Of a stretch of DNA of 45,691 bases, positions 23,753 through 34,315 are shown in pieces. The stretch lies in contig VGXR01000014.1 of assembly GCA_016873255.1 (NCBI GenBank), positions 1 to 45,691 on the forward strand. The letters are read 5' to 3'. Positions within the stretch are counted from its first letter, which is position 1, and each line of letters opens with the position of its first letter. Under the pieces are notes generated by a model. The model was not told the DNA's origin and did not search any database. It saw nothing but the letters and a program-made list of their open reading frames with translations. The DNA comes from Planctomycetota bacterium. Lineage in GTDB: Bacteria > Planctomycetota > Phycisphaerae > Phycisphaerales > SM1A02. The position numbers were made by a program, and so were the translations under genes.

Positions 23753-24730
23753 GTGAAGGACGTCCGCGACGAACTCGAGCGCTTCGGCCCGGAGCGGGTG
23801 GGGCCGGGCCTGCCGCCGCCGATGGACGAGCGCGCCGCGCGTGCATGGTGCGGATCGCTCGCGCGCGGCCACTACGAGAACTTCAGCGTGCTGAGCGGAC
23901 TCGTCCCGTCCCGGCTGCGCGACGACTTCGCCGCGGTCTACGCCTTCTGCCGCTGGGCCGACGACCTCGGCGACGAGGCGGGCGAGGCCGGCGCGGAGCG
24001 GCTTGCGCTGCTCGCGTGGTGGCGCGGCGAGCTGCAGGCGTGCTTCGAGGGCGCGCCGCGGCACCCGGTGTTCGTGGCGCTGCGCGCGACGGTGGTGCGC
24101 CACGCGCTGCCGATCGCGCCGTTCGACGACCTGATCCGCGCGTTCGAGGTGGACCAGGTGCAGTCGCGCTGGTCCACGTGGGATGACCTGGTCGGCTACT
24201 GCAGGCTGAGCGCGGACCCGGTGGGCCGGCTGGTGCTCGGGCTGTTCGGGCTGGCGACGCCGGAGCGCGTGGCGCTCAGCGACCGCGTCTGCACCGCGCT
24301 GCAGGTGGTCAACCACCTGCAGGACGTCCGGCGCGACCTGCTCGAGCGCGACCGCATCTACCTGCCGCAGGAGTCCACCGCTTCGATCCCGGAGTTCGAG
24401 CCACGCCTGCGACGGGCTGCGCAGCTCGGCCACGCGCCGGACCATGCGTTCCTCGAGGAGTACCGCGCGGCGCTGCGGCCGCTCGTGGCACGTTGCTGGG
24501 AGCTCTTCGACGAGGGCCGCGTGCTCCTCCCCATGCTCACGCCCGAGGCGCGTCCGGTCGTCCGGCTCTTCGTCGAGGGCGGCGAGCACGTGCTCCGCTC
24601 CATCGAGCACTGGAACCTCGAGACCTGCATTCACCGTCCACGCCTCGGCAAGGCCACGAAGGCGGCGCTCGTCATGCGGGCCTGGTGGGGTGCGCGCGGT
24701 CCGCGCCTGCTGCAGGGAGCGGGAGCATGA
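23753..24730 (+). CDS. hpnC: squalene-synthase-like HpnC (hydroxysqualene synthase)
   Basis: Member of the squalene/phytoene synthase family; in bacteria HpnC converts presqualene diphosphate to hydroxysqualene. The first aspartate-rich motif is AFCRWADDLGDE (near residue 72) and the second is VNHLQDVRRDLLERDRIYLP (near 190). HpnC-like features are the N-terminal HYENFSVLSGLVP and the order hpnC-hpnD-hpnE. The GTG at 23753 gives 325 residues; a TTG at 23732 would add seven and is less likely. TACAGT stands eight bases upstream. The stop overlaps hpnD by four bases. Confidence 0.9.
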   Translation: MKDVRDELERFGPERVGPGLPPPMDERAARAWCGSLARGHYENFSVLSGLVPSRLRDDFAAVYAFCRWADDLGDEAGEAGAERLALLAWWRGELQACFEGAPRHPVFVALRATVVRHALPIAPFDDLIRAFEVDQVQSRWSTWDDLVGYCRLSADPVGRLVLGLFGLATPERVALSDRVCTALQVVNHLQDVRRDLLERDRIYLPQESTASIPEFEPRLRRAAQLGHAPDHAFLEEYRAALRPLVARCWELFDEGRVLLPMLTPEARPVVRLFVEGGEHVLRSIEHWNLETCIHRPRLGKATKAALVMRAWWGARGPRLLQGAGA

Positions 24731-25623
24731 GCGCGGTGCCGGCCGGCGTGCCTGCGGACCTGCTGCCCGCCATCGCAGAGTGCGAGCGGGTCACGCGCAC
24801 CCGGGCGCGGAACTTCTGGTACGGGCTGCGCCTCACGCCGGAACCGCAGCGCAGCGCGATGTACGCGATCTATGCGTGGATGCGCGAGGCGGACGACCTC
24901 GCGGACGCCGAGGGTTTCGAGGACGCGGAGCGCGTGGACCGCATCGCGCGCTTCCGGCAGGACACGGACTCGGCCCTCGCCGGGCGGGCGCCGGGCGGCC
25001 GGGCCACCTGGCGGGCGCTGGCGTGGGTGGCCGGCAGGTACGAGCTGGCGCCGCGCGACCTGCACGACATGCTCGATGGGCAGCTCTCCGACGTCGGTTC
25101 GGTGCGGTACGAGACCTGGGAGGACCTTCGCGGCTTCTGCTACCGGGTGGCAAGCACCGTCGGCCTGGTCTGCATCCGCGTCTGGGGCTACCGCGACCCC
25201 GAGGCGCCGGCGCTGGCGGTCGACCGCGGCATCGCGTTCCAGCTCACCAACATCCTGCGTGACTTCCGCGAGGACTTCGACCAGGGCCGCGTGTACCTGC
25301 CCGCGCAGGACTTCCGGCGCATGGACCTGACGCCCGAGGCGCTGCGGCGCTGGACCCCGCCCGCGCAGTGCGCGGAGTTCGTGCGCGCGCAGTGCGACCG
25401 CGCGGCGCAGTTCTACGAGCGGAGCGCGCCGCTCGACCGGATGATCGAGCCGTCGTGCCTGCCGACGCTCTGGGCGATGACGCAGATCTACCGGGGCATC
25501 CTCGGCCGAATCGAGGCACGGCCGGCGGGCATCGCGTCGGAGCGTCGGGTCCGGCTGCCGGCGTGGCGCAAGGCGCTGATCGCCTGGCGCGCGCGGCGCC
25601 TCGCCTCGGGGGTCGCGCCGTGA
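24727..25623 (+). CDS. hpnD: presqualene diphosphate synthase HpnD
   Basis: Condenses two farnesyl diphosphates to presqualene diphosphate, the first step of the HpnDCE route to squalene. The substrate-binding motifs are YAWMREADDLAD (near residue 50) and QLTNILRDFREDFDQGRVYL (near 180), with YCYRVAS-like GFCYRVASTVGLV between them, typical of trans-isoprenyl diphosphate synthases of the phytoene/squalene type. Length 298 residues is normal. The ATG overlaps the hpnC stop (ATGA) and the stop overlaps the hpnE GTG, so the three are translationally coupled and made in similar amounts. Confidence 0.92.
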   Translation: MSAVPAGVPADLLPAIAECERVTRTRARNFWYGLRLTPEPQRSAMYAIYAWMREADDLADAEGFEDAERVDRIARFRQDTDSALAGRAPGGRATWRALAWVAGRYELAPRDLHDMLDGQLSDVGSVRYETWEDLRGFCYRVASTVGLVCIRVWGYRDPEAPALAVDRGIAFQLTNILRDFREDFDQGRVYLPAQDFRRMDLTPEALRRWTPPAQCAEFVRAQCDRAAQFYERSAPLDRMIEPSCLPTLWAMTQIYRGILGRIEARPAGIASERRVRLPAWRKALIAWRARRLASGVAP

Positions 25624-27026
25624 GCGCCCCGCGCCGCGTCGCGGTGGTGGGCGGCGGCATCGCGGGCCTGGCCTGCGCGCTCCGCCTTGCGGAGGAGGGC
25701 GTGCAGGCCACGGTGCTCGAGACGCGCCGCAAGCTCGGCGGGCGCGCCACGAGCTTCACCGACCCGCGCACGGGCGAGGTGCTCGACAACTGCCAGCACA
25801 TCCTCATGGGCTGCTGCACCAACCTGCTCGACTTCTACGCGCGCCTCGGCGTGGAGGGCGCCATCGAGTGGCACGACGAGGTGTTCTGGGCGAACCCGCC
25901 GCACGCGCCCGACGTCATGCGGCCCTCCCTGCTGCCGGCGCCCGCCCACTTCACGGGCAGCTTCGCGGCGATGCGCATGCTCTCGCTCGCCGAGAAGCGC
26001 GCGGTGGCAAGGGCCATGTGGCGGATGCTGCGGATGGGGCCCACCGGGCGCGCGCGTTGGGAGGACCGGACGTTCGCCGACTTCCTGCGCGAGTGCGCGC
26101 AGCCGCAGGGCACCGTCGAGCGCTTCTGGAGCCCCGTGGTGGTGAGCGCGTGCAACCTCGACGTCCACGAGGCGAGCGCCGCAAGCGCGATGCAGGTCTT
26201 CCAGGAGGGTTTCCTTGCCAATGCCGCGGCGCCGCGGATGGGCATCTCCACGGTGCCGCTCGTCGAGCTCTACGACCCGGCCGAGGAAGCGATCCGGTCC
26301 GCCGGGGGCGAGGTGCGCCTGGGCATCAGCGCGGTGGCCATCGCCTTCGACGGGCGCCGCGTCACCGGCGTGGTCACCGACGAGGGTGCGTTCGACGCCG
26401 ACGCGGTCGTGAGCGCCGTGCCCGCCGACCGGCTCGCGAAGCTGTGCTCGTCGACGCTCGTCGCCGCGGACGGCAGGCTGCGGCACCTCGACCGCGTCGG
26501 CACCAGCCCGATCGTCGGCGTGCACCTGCGCTTTCCCTCGCGCGTCCTCGATCTGCCGCACCTGGTGCTGCCCGGGCGCGGCACGCAGTGGCTCTTCGAC
26601 AAGGGCACGTCAGCCGACGGGACGCAGCACGTGCATGCCGTCATCAGCGGCGCGGCGGCATGGATGGATCTCGACGAGCCGGCGATCGCCGCGCGCGTCC
26701 TTGATGACATCCGGTGGGCCTTGCCCGCCGCTCGGGGCGTGGAGCCGGTCTCGGTGCGGAGCGTGAAGGAGCGCCGGGCGACGTTCGCGGTGGTGCCCGG
26801 CTTCGAACGGATCCGCCCGCAGGCCGGGGCGGTGGGCACCGAGCGCGACGGAGGCGTGCGCAACCTGTTTCTCGCCGGCGACTGGACCCGCACCGGCTGG
26901 CCTGCCACCATGGAAGGCGCGGTGCGGTCGGGGTACCTGGCGGCGGGAGCCGTGCTGGGGCGACGGCTCCTGGTGCCGGACCTGCCGCCCGGACGCGTGG
27001 CCGCGCTCCTGGGGGTGGCTCGGTGA
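25620..27026 (+). CDS. hpnE: hydroxysqualene dehydroxylase HpnE
   Basis: FAD-dependent amine-oxidase-type protein that reduces hydroxysqualene to squalene. The N-terminal dinucleotide fold is VAVVGGGIAGLACALRLAEE followed by the downstream RRKLGGRATSF, and the C-terminal FAD contact is LFLAGDWTRTGWPATMEGAV. DNCQHILMGCC (near residue 60) is characteristic of HpnE rather than of phytoene desaturases. The length of 468 residues fits. The GTG at 25620 overlaps the hpnD stop and its own stop overlaps queG. No squalene-hopene cyclase gene lies in the window, so the end product (hopanoid, sterol or squalene itself) is open. Confidence 0.92.
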   Translation: MSAPRRVAVVGGGIAGLACALRLAEEGVQATVLETRRKLGGRATSFTDPRTGEVLDNCQHILMGCCTNLLDFYARLGVEGAIEWHDEVFWANPPHAPDVMRPSLLPAPAHFTGSFAAMRMLSLAEKRAVARAMWRMLRMGPTGRARWEDRTFADFLRECAQPQGTVERFWSPVVVSACNLDVHEASAASAMQVFQEGFLANAAAPRMGISTVPLVELYDPAEEAIRSAGGEVRLGISAVAIAFDGRRVTGVVTDEGAFDADAVVSAVPADRLAKLCSSTLVAADGRLRHLDRVGTSPIVGVHLRFPSRVLDLPHLVLPGRGTQWLFDKGTSADGTQHVHAVISGAAAWMDLDEPAIAARVLDDIRWALPAARGVEPVSVRSVKERRATFAVVPGFERIRPQAGAVGTERDGGVRNLFLAGDWTRTGWPATMEGAVRSGYLAAGAVLGRRLLVPDLPPGRVAALLGVAR

Positions 27027-28153
27027 GCATCGGGGCGGGGATCGCAGCCGATGCCCCGTCGACCCGGTCGGAGGCGCTTCTTGCCCTCTGCAGGACTCAT
27101 GGATTCGCGCTCGCGGGCATCGCTGACGCACGGCCCGGCCGTCACGCGGATGCGTTCCGTGCGTGGGTGGCGGCGGGGAAGCACGGCCCGATGGCCTATC
27201 TCGCGAAGGAACTCGAGCGGCGCATCGACCCGCGGATCCTGGTCCCGGGCGCGGTGAGCGTGCTCTGCGTGGCCGACCGCTACCACGATGGACGCCCGGA
27301 CCGCCACGTGCCCGGCGAGGGGCGCATCGCCCGTTACGCGCGCGGCGAGGACTACCACGCGGTGATCCGGGCGCGCCTCGAGTCCGTGGCCGCGGAGCTG
27401 CTCGCTGCGCACCCCGCGCACCGGTTCCGCGCGTGCGTCGACACCGCGCCCGTCCTGGAGCGAGACCATGCCGAGCGCGCGGGGCTTGGCCGCATCGGCA
27501 AGCACACCCTCCTCATCGGGGCGGGTGGCGCGGGCACCTGGCTGTTGCTCGGGTGCATCGTGTCGACGCTCCCGCTGGCGGCCGTGCGCGCCGATGGGCT
27601 GGCGCCCGGGAGCGAGGCGCCCGATCCGTGCGGCGGATGCACGCGGTGCATCGATGCCTGCCCGACCGACGCCATCGCGCCGTGGTCGGTGGACGCCCGG
27701 CGGTGCATCTCGACGGTCACCATCGAGGATCGCGGCGACGTGGACCCGTGGTTCGCCGGCCGGGTGGGGGCATGGGTGTTCGGCTGCGACGACTGCCAGG
27801 AGGCGTGCCCGCACTCGCAGCCCACGCGGCGCTCGCGCGCCATCGGTGCGCACGAGGCGTACCGCGGAGGAACCGGCACGGTGCCGCTCCTCGAGGTGCT
27901 CGGGTGGACCGCGGAGTACATGGAGCGGGCCCGCCTCAACGGCGTGCTCCGGCGCGCCGACCTCTCCATGTGGCGCCGCAACGCCGCGCTTGCGGCCGCG
28001 GACGCGCTCTTGTCGGCGGACACGCCGCATGCGCTGCGCGAGGCGCTGCGGGCATCGCTCGCCGCGGTGGCGCTCGATGCGGACGCCACCGTCGCCGTGC
28101 GAAACGCCGCCCGGGCGGCATTGCGCGCGGGCGGCGTAGATTCGGTCCCGTGA
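27023..28153 (+). CDS. queG: epoxyqueuosine reductase
   Basis: Cobalamin- and iron-sulphur-dependent enzyme for the last step of queuosine synthesis in tRNA. Two ferredoxin-like cysteine clusters are visible: CGGCTRCIDACPTDAI and FGCDDCQEACPHS. VDTAPVLERDHAERAGLG and IGKHTLLI are the conserved central motifs with the catalytic aspartate. Length 376 residues, with a C-terminal HEAT-like tail (ALRASLAAVALDADATVAVR). The GTG at 27023 overlaps the hpnE stop (GTGA). Its place in the squalene operon looks fortuitous; the substrate-producing queA is in another operon about 21 kb away. It ends facing the lipoprotein gene, with a GC hairpin between the stops. Confidence 0.95.
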   Translation: MSIGAGIAADAPSTRSEALLALCRTHGFALAGIADARPGRHADAFRAWVAAGKHGPMAYLAKELERRIDPRILVPGAVSVLCVADRYHDGRPDRHVPGEGRIARYARGEDYHAVIRARLESVAAELLAAHPAHRFRACVDTAPVLERDHAERAGLGRIGKHTLLIGAGGAGTWLLLGCIVSTLPLAAVRADGLAPGSEAPDPCGGCTRCIDACPTDAIAPWSVDARRCISTVTIEDRGDVDPWFAGRVGAWVFGCDDCQEACPHSQPTRRSRAIGAHEAYRGGTGTVPLLEVLGWTAEYMERARLNGVLRRADLSMWRRNAALAAADALLSADTPHALREALRASLAAVALDADATVAVRNAARAALRAGGVDSVP

Positions 28154-28157
28154 GCCA

Positions 28158-28174
28158 GCCCCGCGTGGCGGGGC
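28158..28174. terminator. GC hairpin between convergent queG and lipoprotein genes
   Basis: GCCCCGC (28158-28164), loop GTG, GCGGGGC (28168-28174): a perfect 7-bp stem lying in the 27 bases between the two stop codons. No T-run follows on either strand, so intrinsic termination is uncertain. Confidence 0.4.
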
Positions 28175-28180
28175 CGGGCG

Positions 28181-29743
28181 TCACTTGTTGGGCTCGGCGG
28201 GGTCGGCGGGCGGGCTCGGCTCGGGATCGCTCGGCGCGGGATCGCTCGGCGCGGGATCGGCAGGGGCCGGTTCCGCTGGCGCAGGCTCGGCCGGCGTCGC
28301 GCCCTCGGTGGCAGGTGCTTCGCCCTCGGCGGGTGCCGCCGCACCGTCGCCCGCGGGTGCCTCGCCTTCCGCGGGTGCGGTGCCCTCGGCCGGCGCCGCC
28401 GGCGCGGTGATGTCCACGCCGAGCGCCGCGGCCAGCTCGTTGACGGCCCCGAGCACGCCCGACGCCTGCGTTGCATCCACGCCGGAGAGGGCGTTGCGCG
28501 CCTCGACCAGCGAAGCCTTGGCGGCATCGATGAACTTCGTCCGCTCGCTGCGCATCGCCGCGATCACCGCGACGCCGTCGGCGCCCGCGGATGCCGCGGC
28601 CGCCATCGCGAGCGCCATGCCCTGGTCGACGGCATCGGCACGGATGGCCGCGAACCGCGCCTTCATCAGCGCGATCATCGCCGCGTCCGTCGAGGCCTTG
28701 GACGCGAGGTCGCCTTCCTGCATGTTCTCCTCGACCGACTTGACCGCCGGCTCGAAGAACTCCGACTGGAGGCGCGTGAACTCCTTGGCCAGCTCGGCCA
28801 TCTCGCCGGCGAGCGCCATGACCCGCCGCTGTGCCGCGGTGGTGCGCGTCTTGGCGCCTTCCTCGGCCTTCTCGGCCTCGTCGACGCGCGAACCGAGGAA
28901 CCCCGAAGTCTCGTCCGCGCCCTGCAGCGCCGCATCGACGATCCGGGCCTCGCTGCGCAGCGGCTGCGCATCGCGGTCGGCGGACGCGGCGGCCATGCGC
29001 AGGTCCTGGGCCTGGTCGAGCTTCTGCCGCGCCTCGACCATCAGCGGCAGCGACTCCGCGGCGCGGCCGGTGGCGCTGCGCAGACGCAGGGACTGGATCT
29101 CCGCATCGAGCTGCTCGGCATCCTTGCCCTTCGACGCGATGTCGGCATCGATCGGCTGCAGGGCCTGCTTCGCCTGCTCGCCCGCGGACTGCAGCGCCTC
29201 GAGCAGCTGGGCGTAGGAGTCGCGCGCGCCGCGCATGGCGCGCACGCGACCGCCCGCCTGCGTGGCGGCATTCAGGTCCCCGGACGCGTTGATGGCCTGC
29301 ACCATGGCGATGCGCTCGCCGATGTCCCAGGCAACCTGGCCCTTGAGGCCGGCGACGCGCTCGAGGTCCATGAGGTCGAGCATCATGGCGTCGCGGCGCA
29401 TCCGCGTGGCGAGTGCCTTTGCATCGCCGCGCTGTGCCTCCGTGCCGCCTGCCGAGGCCACCTCGGACGCGAGCTGGCGGAGTTCCTTCGCCGCCTCGGC
29501 CGGCGCGAGGAGCGGCTGCGACACCTCGCGCTCGGGCGAACCCTCGCCGTCGCCCGGAAGCATCCTGCCCACGGCATCGGGGCTGTGCGTGATTCGGTTG
29601 GCCAGTACGCGGGCCTTCGCCGCCGCCTGGGCGACCTTCTTGCCCCCGTTCTCGGCGGCCGACGGGGTGTGCAGGCCGTTGCAGGCCGCCAGCGGCAGCG
29701 TCAGGAGGAGGGCGGAGGCGACGATCGTGCGGGCGCTCTTCAT
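28181..29743 (-). CDS. coiled-coil lipoprotein with Pro/Ala/Glu-rich tail, unknown function
   Basis: The signal peptide SARTIVASALLLTLPLAAC ends in a lipobox (LAAC), so the 520-residue protein should be a membrane-anchored lipoprotein. Residues about 70-450 are almost wholly Ala/Glu/Arg/Lys/Leu-rich helix with heptad-like patterns (for example KDAEQLDAEIQSLRLRSATG and VDEAEKAEEGAKTRTTAAQR), suggesting coiled coil. The tail from about 455 is a repetitive Pro/Ala/Glu/Asp/Gly stretch (PAEGEAPA units then PADPAPSDPAPSDPEP) of low complexity, like linkers that cross or bind peptidoglycan. GAGAG lies about seven bases before the ATG, and TACATT about 35 bases before. No enzymatic signature is visible. 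Confidence 0.75.
   Translation of the reverse strand: MKSARTIVASALLLTLPLAACNGLHTPSAAENGGKKVAQAAAKARVLANRITHSPDAVGRMLPGDGEGSPEREVSQPLLAPAEAAKELRQLASEVASAGGTEAQRGDAKALATRMRRDAMMLDLMDLERVAGLKGQVAWDIGERIAMVQAINASGDLNAATQAGGRVRAMRGARDSYAQLLEALQSAGEQAKQALQPIDADIASKGKDAEQLDAEIQSLRLRSATGRAAESLPLMVEARQKLDQAQDLRMAAASADRDAQPLRSEARIVDAALQGADETSGFLGSRVDEAEKAEEGAKTRTTAAQRRVMALAGEMAELAKEFTRLQSEFFEPAVKSVEENMQEGDLASKASTDAAMIALMKARFAAIRADAVDQGMALAMAAAASAGADGVAVIAAMRSERTKFIDAAKASLVEARNALSGVDATQASGVLGAVNELAAALGVDITAPAAPAEGTAPAEGEAPAGDGAAAPAEGEAPATEGATPAEPAPAEPAPADPAPSDPAPSDPEPSPPADPAEPNK
28223..28259 (-). repeat. 15-bp repeat encoding the Pro/Asp-rich tail
   Basis: Plus-strand unit GGGATCGCTCGGCGC occurs at 28223-28237 and 28238-28252 and begins a third time at 28253-28259. 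It encodes the PAPSD repeats near the lipoprotein C-terminus. The unit length is a multiple of three, so gain or loss of copies keeps the frame. Confidence 0.8.
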
Positions 29744-29804
29744 TGTGATTCTCTCGAGGGGCCGTGGGCCGGGGGCTCAATGTACCCGCTGCGGCAGGCG
29801 TGTC

Positions 29805-31412
<1,608 letters not shown>

Positions 31413-31526
31413 TGTCGCATGGATCGTTCGCGGCCGGGACGCCCCGGGTTGCCGGGCGCCGCGCAGGGCCGGGAACTACGCTTTGGGCCTGCTCACGGCG
31501 GCCCCCGGCCGCGAAAGGACCTCTCC

Positions 31527-32519
31527 ATGAAGCTCGGCGTCATGTCCGCCCTCTTTGCCGGCCGCACCCTCGAGGACACCTGCAGCTACATCGCCGACAT
31601 CGGCCTGCAGGCCATCGAACTGCCCGTGGGGGCCTGGCCGGGCAAGCCGTTCTTCGACCCGCGCAAGGTGCTGGCAAGCCGCAAGGAGCAGGACCGGATC
31701 ACGGGCGTGCTCAAGCAGCACGGGCTGATGCTCTCGGCGCTCGCCGTGCACGGCAACCCGGTGCACCCCGAGAAGGGGTTTGCGAGGAAGCACCACGACG
31801 ACTTCGCCACCGCGGTTCAGCTTGCGCCGAAGCTGGGCACCGACATCGTCATCACGTTCAGCGGCTGCCCCGGCGGGTCGAAGGCCGACCGCACGCCGAA
31901 CTGGGTCACCTGCCCGTGGCCCGGCGACTTCCTCGAGATCCTGAAGTACCAGTGGGACACGGTGCTCGTGCCGTACTGGGCGCAGCAGGCGAAGTTCGCG
32001 GCCAAGCACGGCGTGCGCGTGGCGTGGGAGCCGCACCCCGGCTTCACCGTCTACAACGGCGAGACGCTGATCAAGCTGAGCGACCTCGCCCAGCGCAAGG
32101 CGGGCCTGAAGGGCAAGCCGGTGCTCGGCGCGAACCTCGACCCGTCGCACCTCTTCTGGCAGGGCATGGACCCGGTGCTCGTTGCGCGACAGCTCGGCGA
32201 GGCCGGGCTGCTCTTCCACGTGCACGCCAAGGACACCGAGCTCGACCGGCACGAGGGCCCGCTCAACGGCTACCTCGACTGCAAGCCCTACGGCGACCTC
32301 AAGCGTCGCGCGTGGAACTTCCGCACGTGCGGATGGGGGCATGGCACCGACTTCTGGCGCCCGTTCGTCAGCATGCTGCGCCGCCACGGCTACGACCACG
32401 TGCTGTCCATCGAGCACGAGGACGCCATGATGAGCGTCGACGAGGGCTTCGAGCGCGCCGTGGCATTCCTCCAGGAGTGCATCGTGGAGGAGAAGCCGGC
32501 GCAGGCCTGGTGGTTCTGA
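31527..32519 (+). CDS. sugar-phosphate isomerase/epimerase (xylose-isomerase-like TIM barrel)
   Basis: A 330-residue TIM-barrel protein of the AP-endonuclease-2/xylose-isomerase-like group. Candidate metal ligands and barrel strands are visible in order: MKLGVMSALFAGRTLEDTC, ADIGLQAIELPVG, VAWEPHPGFTVY (glutamate), GANLDPSHLFWQG (aspartate and histidine), FHVHAKDTEL (histidines) and VLSIEHEDAMMSV (glutamate). Relatives act on inositols or sugar phosphates; the exact substrate is not given by the sequence. AAAGGA lies about nine bases before the ATG at 31527, and TACGCT at 31477-31482 is a possible -10. It is a single-gene unit, divergent from the CX4CH protein and convergent with the DUF4139 gene, whose stop is four bases away. 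Confidence 0.88.
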   Translation: MKLGVMSALFAGRTLEDTCSYIADIGLQAIELPVGAWPGKPFFDPRKVLASRKEQDRITGVLKQHGLMLSALAVHGNPVHPEKGFARKHHDDFATAVQLAPKLGTDIVITFSGCPGGSKADRTPNWVTCPWPGDFLEILKYQWDTVLVPYWAQQAKFAAKHGVRVAWEPHPGFTVYNGETLIKLSDLAQRKAGLKGKPVLGANLDPSHLFWQGMDPVLVARQLGEAGLLFHVHAKDTELDRHEGPLNGYLDCKPYGDLKRRAWNFRTCGWGHGTDFWRPFVSMLRRHGYDHVLSIEHEDAMMSVDEGFERAVAFLQECIVEEKPAQAWWF

Positions 32520-32523
32520 GCCG

Positions 32524-34302
32524 TCAGTCGGGCAGGGGCGTGATGGTCAGGTCGGCCGGGCGCGTCACCTCGACGGTCCAGGCGATGGTCGTGGCCTTGG
32601 GGCCGCGCGCGGCGGCCGGGAGCACGAGGTCCCAGCGCAGGATGCCCTGCGGCATGCGCTGCTCGACATAGGCCTTGTCGGTGCTGGGCGGGGGCACGAC
32701 GCTCGTGACCTTGGCCTCGATCTTGTCGTTGCGGCTGACGGGACGGCGGTCGTAGATCTCGATGCGCACGTCGCGCCCGGTGCCGTTGTCGACGGTGATC
32801 CGGTTGCTCCACGAGGTGACGGTGCTGCCTCCGAAGAGGCCGCTCGAACCGGTGGACCGCGACGCCACCTCGCGCCTGGCGCGCAGGGCCCGGTCGGGGC
32901 CGAAGAAGATGCGGAACTCGTCCTTCGGCGCCACCGACGGCATCATCGAGTCGCCCACGAAGTCGCCGCCCATGAAGACCTGCGCCCGTCCGGGCAGCAG
33001 CTGGAACGCGCTCTCGTTGGCGAGGTCCCCGCGCAGGAAGACGCTCTCGGACAGGATCGGCGCGGCCACGTAGGTGAAGGCCGACTTCGGCTCGACGGTG
33101 CCGATGCGCGTGCGCTGCTGGCGGGACGCATCGCTCAAGAGCGTGACGGGCCGGGGCAGGTCGAAGGTCACCGCGGTGCCGTTGTCGTTCACGGCGGCTC
33201 CGGCGGAGAGCTCCTCGAGCGCCTCGCGCATCTCGGCGCTCTCCTCAGGCATGTCGGCGGCGGGTGCGGGCGAACCCGGCGCGGCATCGGCCATGGCCAT
33301 GGGCGCCGCGTTCATCGAACGCACCGCGGGGGCGGCGGTGGCCACCGGCGGCGGGACGAACACGTCCACGAACCAGGGCTCGACCGGCGGCGGCCCCGAG
33401 GCGCGCGTCGGCTCGGCGGTCGAGAGCGAGAGGGTCACCTCGTTCCAGTCCTCGCCCGTGCTCTGCACCACGAGCGCGTCGTACTCCACGGTGACCGCGC
33501 TCCGGTCCGCCGCGGCGCGTACCGCGTAGGCAGGTGCCCAGCCCGCGCCCTTCACGAGGTAGGTGAACTGCACCTCCACCGAGGCATCCTGGGGCACCGC
33601 AAGCTGCACCAGCCCGGCGCGCTCGGTGCGGTCGGCGCCGCCCCGCGAGGCAAGCTGCTGCTCGGCCACGGCAACCTCGCGCTGGAGGCGTTCCTTGCGT
33701 TCGTCCATCTCGCGCGAAGCGTCGAGGATGCGCTTCTTCTCGTTGCGCACCGCCTCGAGCTGGCGCTCGACCGCGGCGAGGTCGAGCGGCTGCGTCGCGC
33801 CGTCCGGGCCTGCGCCCGCCGTCGGGCGGATGCCGACCTGGTCGACGAGCTTCTCGTGCGCCTCGAGGGCTGCGCGGTCCTGCGCGAGGTAGGCAAGCTT
33901 GCGCCGCAGGTCGCGGACGGCGTCGGCGAGCGCCGCGCCCTCGGGGCTGCTCGCGAAGTCCATGCGGGGCGTGGCGGCGAACTCGACGCCGAGGAGCCGG
34001 GCGGCCCGGTCCGCGGCGGTGCCCGTGGACGTGACCTTCGCCTGCAGCGAGCGCGCGTCCACCGAGCGCGGGAGGTCGGGGATGCGCAGCGTCCACAGGC
34101 CCTGCTTGAGCTGCACCCTCACGCTGCGCGTCACCGAGGCGCGGTCGGGGTAGAGCGTCACGGCGCGGACGGTGCCGCGATCGGAGGCCTGCTGCGCGAC
34201 CGGCTCGGGAGCGTCCGGGGCCTGGGCGCGGACGGCCGGCACGGCAATGCCCGCAAGGAGCGCCGCGGCGGCGATCGACGATCGGAGGATCATGGCGTGC
34301 AT
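32524..34302 (-). CDS. exported DUF4139 (MuiA-type) protein, copy 1
   Basis: The signal peptide (ILRSSIAAAALLAGIAVPAV) suggests export. Residues about 45-140 form the N-terminal DUF4140-like part (VRAVTLYPDRASVTRSVRVQ), followed by a coiled coil (about 150-230) and the DUF4139 beta region with VQFTYLVKGAGWAPAYAVRA, WNEVTLSLSTAEP, VFMGGDFVGDS and RITVDNGTGRDVRIEIYDRR. The family includes proteins annotated as mucoidy inhibitor MuiA; the molecular role is not established. Glycine/alanine/methionine-rich residues form a linker near 330-370. Total 592 residues. The start at 34302 has GAGG nine bases upstream; ATG 34293 is an alternative. It lies 13 bases after its paralogue, in the same unit. Confidence 0.82.
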   Translation of the reverse strand: MHAMILRSSIAAAALLAGIAVPAVRAQAPDAPEPVAQQASDRGTVRAVTLYPDRASVTRSVRVQLKQGLWTLRIPDLPRSVDARSLQAKVTSTGTAADRAARLLGVEFAATPRMDFASSPEGAALADAVRDLRRKLAYLAQDRAALEAHEKLVDQVGIRPTAGAGPDGATQPLDLAAVERQLEAVRNEKKRILDASREMDERKERLQREVAVAEQQLASRGGADRTERAGLVQLAVPQDASVEVQFTYLVKGAGWAPAYAVRAAADRSAVTVEYDALVVQSTGEDWNEVTLSLSTAEPTRASGPPPVEPWFVDVFVPPPVATAAPAVRSMNAAPMAMADAAPGSPAPAADMPEESAEMREALEELSAGAAVNDNGTAVTFDLPRPVTLLSDASRQQRTRIGTVEPKSAFTYVAAPILSESVFLRGDLANESAFQLLPGRAQVFMGGDFVGDSMMPSVAPKDEFRIFFGPDRALRARREVASRSTGSSGLFGGSTVTSWSNRITVDNGTGRDVRIEIYDRRPVSRNDKIEAKVTSVVPPPSTDKAYVEQRMPQGILRWDLVLPAAARGPKATTIAWTVEVTRPADLTITPLPD

Positions 34303-34315
34303 CGATTGGCCTCGG

